A stretch of 64,000 bases of DNA. Origin: Deltaproteobacteria bacterium. GTDB lineage: Bacteria > Myxococcota_A > Polyangia > Haliangiales > Haliangiaceae. Location: NCBI GenBank assembly GCA_020630875.1, contig JAHDIH010000005.1, positions 310,001 to 374,000 on the forward strand, read 5' to 3'. The notes beneath the pieces were generated by a model. That model made no database searches. It saw nothing but the letters and a program-made list of their open reading frames with translations, and was not told the DNA's origin. The position numbers were made by a program, and so were the translations under genes. Of this stretch, positions 59,795 to 64,000 are shown piece after piece; positions within the stretch are counted from its first letter, which is position 1; each line of letters opens with the position of its first letter.

Positions 59795-61111
59795 TTAAAG
59801 CAAAGCTACCGCGGCTACGATTAAACCTAGAACCACCACACCAATTCCCGCAATAAGCGGTACATTGGGGCCCGTAGAGTCGCCGGACTTTGCCTCATTA
59901 CCATCGGGTTCTAGTATTTGGTGCAATGACTCGAATGACGTGTCAGGCTCAGAGGCAGCTTTTGGCCCGTCTCCAAAGTTGAGCGGTGGCGGGGAAGCAT
60001 CTTGGCTCTCCATCCCAAAGTCCGAGGCCCATGCCGACGTGTCGATAAAGCTACTAGGATCTAACTGTTTTGAACCTTCCGCTAACCGTTTCTCTGTAGG
60101 AGAGTTAAGTAGCGAGGTAAGCTTTTGCATCTCTTCGGTAATGAGCGCATCAATCAGAGAGTTGCTTTGTTGTGATGTGGCGACCTTCGCTTTTTTTCCG
60201 CCCTTTTTTTGCTCGTCTCTTACGACCTTGGCAATGTCCAGAGCAGTTACTTTCATTCGGCGGCTAAATAGATAATGAGCCAGTGCATCACCAAAATCCG
60301 CCGCTGTTTGAAAACGTTGGTTTGGATCTCGAGCAAGGGACTTGCGGACTAAGTCCTCAAGCTCCGGCTCAACGTCACTATTAATGGCGCGAATGGAGGG
60401 AATGCGAGCTTCACGGACCATCATTACGGTTTGATAGTCCGACTCTCCAACAAACAAACGTTTACCGGTCAACAATTCCCAGAGTACGACCCCTACGGAA
60501 AATATATCTGCTCGGGCGTCTACAGGAAGTCCACTGGCTGCTTCAGGCGACAGATAAGAAAATTTTCCTTTAACTACGCCAGGATCTGTATCCTCTACTT
60601 GGCTGCTTGCTTTTGCCAAGCCAAAGTCTACGACCTTCACCTCACCATTGCGAGATAGCAGAATGTTAGGTGGAGAAATATCACGGTGGACGATATTAAG
60701 CGGTTCCATCGTCTCAGGGTTTTCTAAGTTGTGTGCGTAGTTGAGACCTTTGCAAGTCTCCAGCATGATGTAGATCGCATGGCCAATACTCATGCGACGA
60801 CGGCGAGTTTTCATTCGTTCCATCAAGCGCTTCAAGTTCACGCCGTTGACGTATTCCATCACCAAAAAATAGGTGCCATCCGCCATTCCGATATCGAATA
60901 CTTGTACGCAATTCGCGTGTTGCAAATACATCGAAAGTTTCGCTTCATCCAAGAACATCGTAACGAAACGTTTGTCCTCGGTTAGACTTGGTAGAATACG
61001 CTTAATCGCAACGGACTTTTTGAAACCTTGAATTGACTCCGCAACCCCACGAAAGACTTCCGCCATGCCGCCTTGATCAAGACGTTCAGTTATTGTGTAG
61101 CGGTCGCCCAT
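59795..61111 (-). CDS. Serine/threonine protein kinase with C-terminal membrane anchor
   Basis: A 438-aa Hanks-type kinase. The glycine loop is RLDQGGMAEVFRG, the lysine is in VAIKRILPS, the catalytic loop reads HRDISPPNILLS, then VVDFGLAKAS and the activation-segment end GKFSYLSPEAASG, and the C-lobe SVGVVLWELLTGKRLF. About 150 residues of linker (acidic and Ser-rich) lead to one C-terminal helix (VPLIAGIGVVVLGLIVAAVALL broken across the last 22 residues), which would anchor it with the kinase domain in the cytoplasm. A palindrome lies in its promoter spacer. Confidence 0.92.
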   Translation of the reverse strand: MGDRYTITERLDQGGMAEVFRGVAESIQGFKKSVAIKRILPSLTEDKRFVTMFLDEAKLSMYLQHANCVQVFDIGMADGTYFLVMEYVNGVNLKRLMERMKTRRRRMSIGHAIYIMLETCKGLNYAHNLENPETMEPLNIVHRDISPPNILLSRNGEVKVVDFGLAKASSQVEDTDPGVVKGKFSYLSPEAASGLPVDARADIFSVGVVLWELLTGKRLFVGESDYQTVMMVREARIPSIRAINSDVEPELEDLVRKSLARDPNQRFQTAADFGDALAHYLFSRRMKVTALDIAKVVRDEQKKGGKKAKVATSQQSNSLIDALITEEMQKLTSLLNSPTEKRLAEGSKQLDPSSFIDTSAWASDFGMESQDASPPPLNFGDGPKAASEPDTSFESLHQILEPDGNEAKSGDSTGPNVPLIAGIGVVVLGLIVAAVALL

Positions 61112-61117
61112 TAATGC

Positions 61118-61146
61118 AGTGTACTCCTACATTACTAATGTACCAA
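61118..61146 (-). promoter_or_regulatory. Predicted kinase promoter with a palindrome in its spacer
   Basis: On the minus strand TTGGTA (61146-61141) and TACACT (61123-61118) are exactly 17 bases apart. TACATTACTAATGTA (61128-61142), 7-base arms around a single central base, covers most of the spacer, a place where a repressor would block polymerase. The transcription start would coincide with the ATG at 61111, although an AGGAG also lies 14 bases upstream. Confidence 0.45.
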
Positions 61147-61245
61147 GAAATGGGCGTTTAATCACTAATTTCCGCATCTGCGCGATTGTTCAGTGTCGCG
61201 ATGTGTAGGTTGCTATCAGATGAACTGCGATGAGCCAAGAGCGAA

Positions 61246-62451
61246 CTAGCCAGCAGCTTTGGTTGATTCAACAATTCTCGGACGGCAAGCCGTTACAGCC
61301 TCGTCGTCTACCACACACTCAACGACATTATCCATGGATGGAAGCTCGTACATTACATCGAGCATAAGCTCTTCCAAAATTGCTCTCAAGCCACGGGCGC
61401 CGCTGCGTTTTGCGCGCGCTTGCTCCGCTATGGCACGAAGCCCTTCATCGGTAAACGTTAACTTCACATCTTCTAGTGAGAAAAGTTTTTGATATTGTTT
61501 CGTAAGTGCATTTTTTGGGCGCCAAAGTACCTCAGACAAGGCATCTACGTCGAGCTCATCACAAGTCACCACTACTGGTATTCGTCCGATAAATTCTGGG
61601 ATGAGGCCGAACTTGATCAAGTCTTCAGCTTTAACCGCGGAACGAAGTTGGTCTTTGTCATCGGTCGTTTTGGTTATGTCGGCTCCAAATCCTAAGCCAT
61701 TTCCACCCATCCGTTTTTGAACGATATCTTCCAGTCCATTGAAGGCACCGGTGCAAACGAACAATATATCCGTAGTATCGATTTGAATTAGTTCTTGTTG
61801 AGGTCGATTGCGACCGCCTTCGGGACTAATCGAAGCAGTTTTGCCTTCCAGGAGCTTCAACAACGCTTGCTGAACGCCTTCGCCTGAAACGTCTCTGGTT
61901 GTCGAGGACGAGCCTCCGCGTCTTGCAATTTTGTCGATTTCGTCAATGCAAAGTATTCCGCGACCAGCCTTTTCTACGTCTCCTCCAGAAGCGCGGAATA
62001 GTGTTTTGATTACGCTCTCCACATCCTCTCCAACGTAACCTGCCTCGGTCAGCGTGGTGGCGTCGGCTATCGCGAAGGGAACATCGAGTTTTTTGGCTAG
62101 CGTTTGAGCGAGCAGTGTTTTACCACAGCCAGTGGGGCCGATTAAAAGGATGTTTCCTTTTTGAACTTCTACTTCTGAAGATTTGGCTCGAAGGCCCAAA
62201 CGCTTGTAGTGATTGTACACCGCGACTGCCAGTGCTCTTTTCGCTCCACTTTGTCCTACGACGTAGCGATCAAGATCGATGGCAATTTCTTTGGGACTAG
62301 GGTAACGCGGGCGCTCGGTGGTGTCTTCTCGGTCTAAAATTTCGTTACACAATGTGACGCATTCGTCGCAAATAAAGACTCGTGGTCCGGAAATCAACTT
62401 ACGTATTTCATTGCGTTCTTTTGCGCAAAATGAGCAGCGAAACTCTTCCAT
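61246..62451 (-). CDS. clpX: ATP-dependent Clp protease ATP-binding subunit ClpX
   Basis: A 401-aa AAA+ unfoldase. The N-terminal zinc domain has [10 protein letters not shown] and [10 protein letters not shown]; Walker A is IGPTGCGKT and Walker B is ILCIDEID; the GYVGEDVES pore-1 loop, [23 protein letters not shown] and the sensor 2 region [11 protein letters not shown] are typical. It is slightly shorter than average because of its C-terminus. clpP and tig, usually upstream, are not here, so the partner protease is encoded elsewhere. Confidence 0.96.
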   Translation of the reverse strand: MEEFRCSFCAKERNEIRKLISGPRVFICDECVTLCNEILDREDTTERPRYPSPKEIAIDLDRYVVGQSGAKRALAVAVYNHYKRLGLRAKSSEVEVQKGNILLIGPTGCGKTLLAQTLAKKLDVPFAIADATTLTEAGYVGEDVESVIKTLFRASGGDVEKAGRGILCIDEIDKIARRGGSSSTTRDVSGEGVQQALLKLLEGKTASISPEGGRNRPQQELIQIDTTDILFVCTGAFNGLEDIVQKRMGGNGLGFGADITKTTDDKDQLRSAVKAEDLIKFGLIPEFIGRIPVVVTCDELDVDALSEVLWRPKNALTKQYQKLFSLEDVKLTFTDEGLRAIAEQARAKRSGARGLRAILEELMLDVMYELPSMDNVVECVVDDEAVTACRPRIVESTKAAG

Positions 62452-62557
62452 CCTCTTTATTGTGGCATACGAGAACTAGTTGGGCAGCATTTGAACGCAA
62501 TAACTTTATCATTTAGTCGGTTGACTCTTGTCGTTAAACCGCCGACATATAGTGTAC

Positions 62558-63214
62558 ATGCAGGTGTTAGTGCTCTCCCCATCAACAGATGATGAAGATG
62601 GGGCAAAACAGCGTTTGAGGCGGCTTGGCTGCCAAGTGCTCGAAAGTACGTATCTCACCGTGGACTCTAATGCCCTGAAACAGGCTGATTTAGTAGTTCT
62701 CGACGGTGGGCGGTTCCCGCTGCCGGCGTTAAACTGGTTGGCTCAACAGTCCAAAATTGACTTAGAAGCTCCTACCATTTTGTTTGTCTCGGATACTGTC
62801 GTGTCCCGTCTTCCTGTGGATGGACCGTACGACGAACTAGTCGTTCTGCCCGCTAGCGACGCAGAGGTTTATTGCAGGCTGCGACGAATCGACTGGAAGC
62901 ACGCAGCGTACATCTCGCCAGAAACCATCAAGTTTGGGCTCCTAACTATAGACCGAAGGGGACGCGTGGCATCGGTGGAGGGCCAACCTTGCCCTTTGAC
63001 TCCTCGTGAGTTTGATTTGCTTTGTTTCCTCGCGACAAGGCCAGGCCAAGTTTTCAATCGTGCTATGTTACTTGATGCTTTGTGGGACCATACCTATGAA
63101 GGTGGCGATAGAACGGTAGACGTTCACGTCCGGCGGTTGCGCGTCAAACTTCGTTCTGCCGGACATTACCTCGAGACGGTACGCGGAGTGGGGTACAAAA
63201 TTGTGGTTCCTTAA
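62558..63214 (+). CDS. OmpR-family response regulator with degenerate receiver
   Basis: A 218-aa protein. The C-terminal domain (about 115-218) is a standard winged helix: PLTPREFDLLCFLATRPGQVFNRAMLLDALWDHTYEGGDRTVDVHVRRLR with VRGVGYKI. The N-terminal receiver keeps the phosphorylatable Asp region (LVVLDGG) but lacks the acidic pair after strand 1 (VLVLSPS) and the strand-5 lysine (LVVLPAS), so it may be activated without phosphorylation. No histidine kinase is adjacent. ATG 62558 is preferred to the TTG at 62528. Its TAA overlaps the stop of the MgtE gene. Confidence 0.85.
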   Translation: MQVLVLSPSTDDEDGAKQRLRRLGCQVLESTYLTVDSNALKQADLVVLDGGRFPLPALNWLAQQSKIDLEAPTILFVSDTVVSRLPVDGPYDELVVLPASDAEVYCRLRRIDWKHAAYISPETIKFGLLTIDRRGRVASVEGQPCPLTPREFDLLCFLATRPGQVFNRAMLLDALWDHTYEGGDRTVDVHVRRLRVKLRSAGHYLETVRGVGYKIVVP

Positions 63215-64000
63215 AGAAACAAACTCGCTATTTCGAAGTAGATGACAAGCCCTGCAACGTCCAATACCGACGCGATAAATGGGGTGGAAGAAACCGCCGG
63301 GTCAACCTTAAGTTTTTGCAGCAGGAATGGAATGCCGCTGCCCACAAGGGCTCCCACAACAACCACGACAAACACCGCTCCACCCATCACAAGCATCATT
63401 GCACCGCTACGAGTTGTTTCGGTTAACCCAATGCGGGCCACTCCTACGGCCGCCAACAGCAATCCTAAGATGGCGCCGACTGCGACCTCTCTAGCCAGCA
63501 CCTTTGTTGCGTCACTGGCGGTTGCTTTACCCAGAGCCATGGCTCGAATTACTAGCGTCGCGGATTGCGAGCCGGAATTTCCGCCTGACGAAATAATGAG
63601 CGGAAGAAACCAAACGACCATTGCAGGAAGCAGAGAAGCATCATGGTAGGACTCGAGAACGCTGGCAGTCGCAATTCCAGCGAGAAAGAGTGCTATTAGC
63701 CAAGGGGCGCGCGCTCGCACGAGCTCCCAGATCGAGGCATCCATGTACGGGGCTTCGAGTGGATCGATCGCTCCCATTTTTTGCGCATCTTCCGTGGCTT
63801 CTTCTTCAACCACATCCAGGACGTCATCTATCGTAATTATCCCAATAATCTTATGATTTTTATCGACTACCGGCAGCGAAAGTAAATCGTACTTAGCCAT
63901 AGTTTGAGCAGCAATTTCTTGATCTTGCGATGCTTCTACGGTGATTACGTACGGGTTCAAAATCGTATCAATACTGCGACCGGCTCTCGCCGTTACCAAA
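63211..64000 (-). CDS. mgtE: MgtE-family magnesium transporter, C-terminal part
   Basis: Transcribed leftward and cut by the end of the window, so the N-terminal region is missing. What remains is the end of a CBS domain (TMAKYDLLSLPVVDKNHKIIGIITIDDVLDVV) and the five-helix membrane domain with the diagnostic FLPLIISSGGNSGSQSATLVIRAMALG and the acidic/polar region near the last helix. MgtE proteins are Mg2+-gated channels; the CBS part senses Mg2+. It shares the TTAA stop palindrome with the response-regulator gene. Confidence 0.93.
   Translation of the reverse strand, partial: LVTARAGRSIDTILNPYVITVEASQDQEIAAQTMAKYDLLSLPVVDKNHKIIGIITIDDVLDVVEEEATEDAQKMGAIDPLEAPYMDASIWELVRARAPWLIALFLAGIATASVLESYHDASLLPAMVVWFLPLIISSGGNSGSQSATLVIRAMALGKATASDATKVLAREVAVGAILGLLLAAVGVARIGLTETTRSGAMMLVMGGAVFVVVVVGALVGSGIPFLLQKLKVDPAVSSTPFIASVLDVAGLVIYFEIASLFL

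Noticed and set aside
1..64000. Possible CRISPR arrays, tRNAs, rRNAs, insertion sequences or prophage genes
   Set aside because: None were found: no spaced repeat array, no cloverleaf, and no transposase or integrase sequence.

Overview
The window looks like chromosome from a Gram-negative bacterium of the former Deltaproteobacteria, most likely Myxococcota or the related Bradymonadota, at roughly 50 % G+C by eye. The evidence is a MYXO-CTERM-like tail on a secreted subtilase, two Ser/Thr kinases with the HRDISPxN loop, many lipoproteins with a lipobox followed by Asp/Ala/Gly/Pro-rich linkers, an IgGFc-binding-type lipoprotein and an inositol-lipid cluster. This is inferred from family content; no rRNA is present. 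I found no tRNA, CRISPR array, insertion sequence or phage. Coding density is very high and most operon genes overlap by 1-20 bases.

Layout. 1-3.9 kb: end of a Crp/Fnr regulator, alr, and an MCE lipid-transport pair (mlaE, mlaD) without mlaF. 3.9-10 kb: yceD, rpmF, fabD, fabG, acpP, fabF, then rpiB, nrdR, ribD. 10.9-15.9 kb: trpG-D-C-F-B-A without trpE. 16.2-21.6 kb: a membrane protein, then a CDP-alcohol phosphotransferase, a glycosyltransferase and a sugar/inositol nucleotidyltransferase, facing ino1; together they look like an inositol-lipid pathway running through CDP-inositol. 21.7-33 kb: accessory stretch with a DUF3127 protein carrying an SSB-like tail, a cytochrome-DM13 lipoprotein, an IgGFc-type lipoprotein, RecQ, an ABC-F ATPase, an unusual SDR, and lipoproteins including one built of CxxC decapeptides. 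33-37.2 kb: a kinase gene and four translationally overlapping c-type cytochrome genes, one fused to a predicted outer-membrane barrel. 37.2-46.6 kb: a long minus-strand run of housekeeping genes (DCC protein, cysQ, MaoC, rlmE, an orphan rplC, tatD, HEAT protein, metG, ricT, holB). 46.7-64 kb: aminotransferase, membrane proteins, PilZ, a large FG-GAP subtilase, a flippase/lipoprotein/TPR operon, a second kinase, clpX, a response regulator and part of mgtE.

The most novel candidate system is the cytochrome operon at 34040-37186. It combines a CxxCH/beta-barrel fusion, a diheme lipoprotein, a P460-like lipoprotein with a CX3CH site and a lipoprotein with a CX4CH site. It reads as an envelope electron-transfer unit. 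The inositol cluster, the CxxC-decapeptide lipoprotein, the zinc-ribbon SDR lacking the catalytic Tyr, the orphan rplC and several promoters whose -10 boxes sit about 7 bases before the start codon (possible leaderless mRNAs) are also worth attention.
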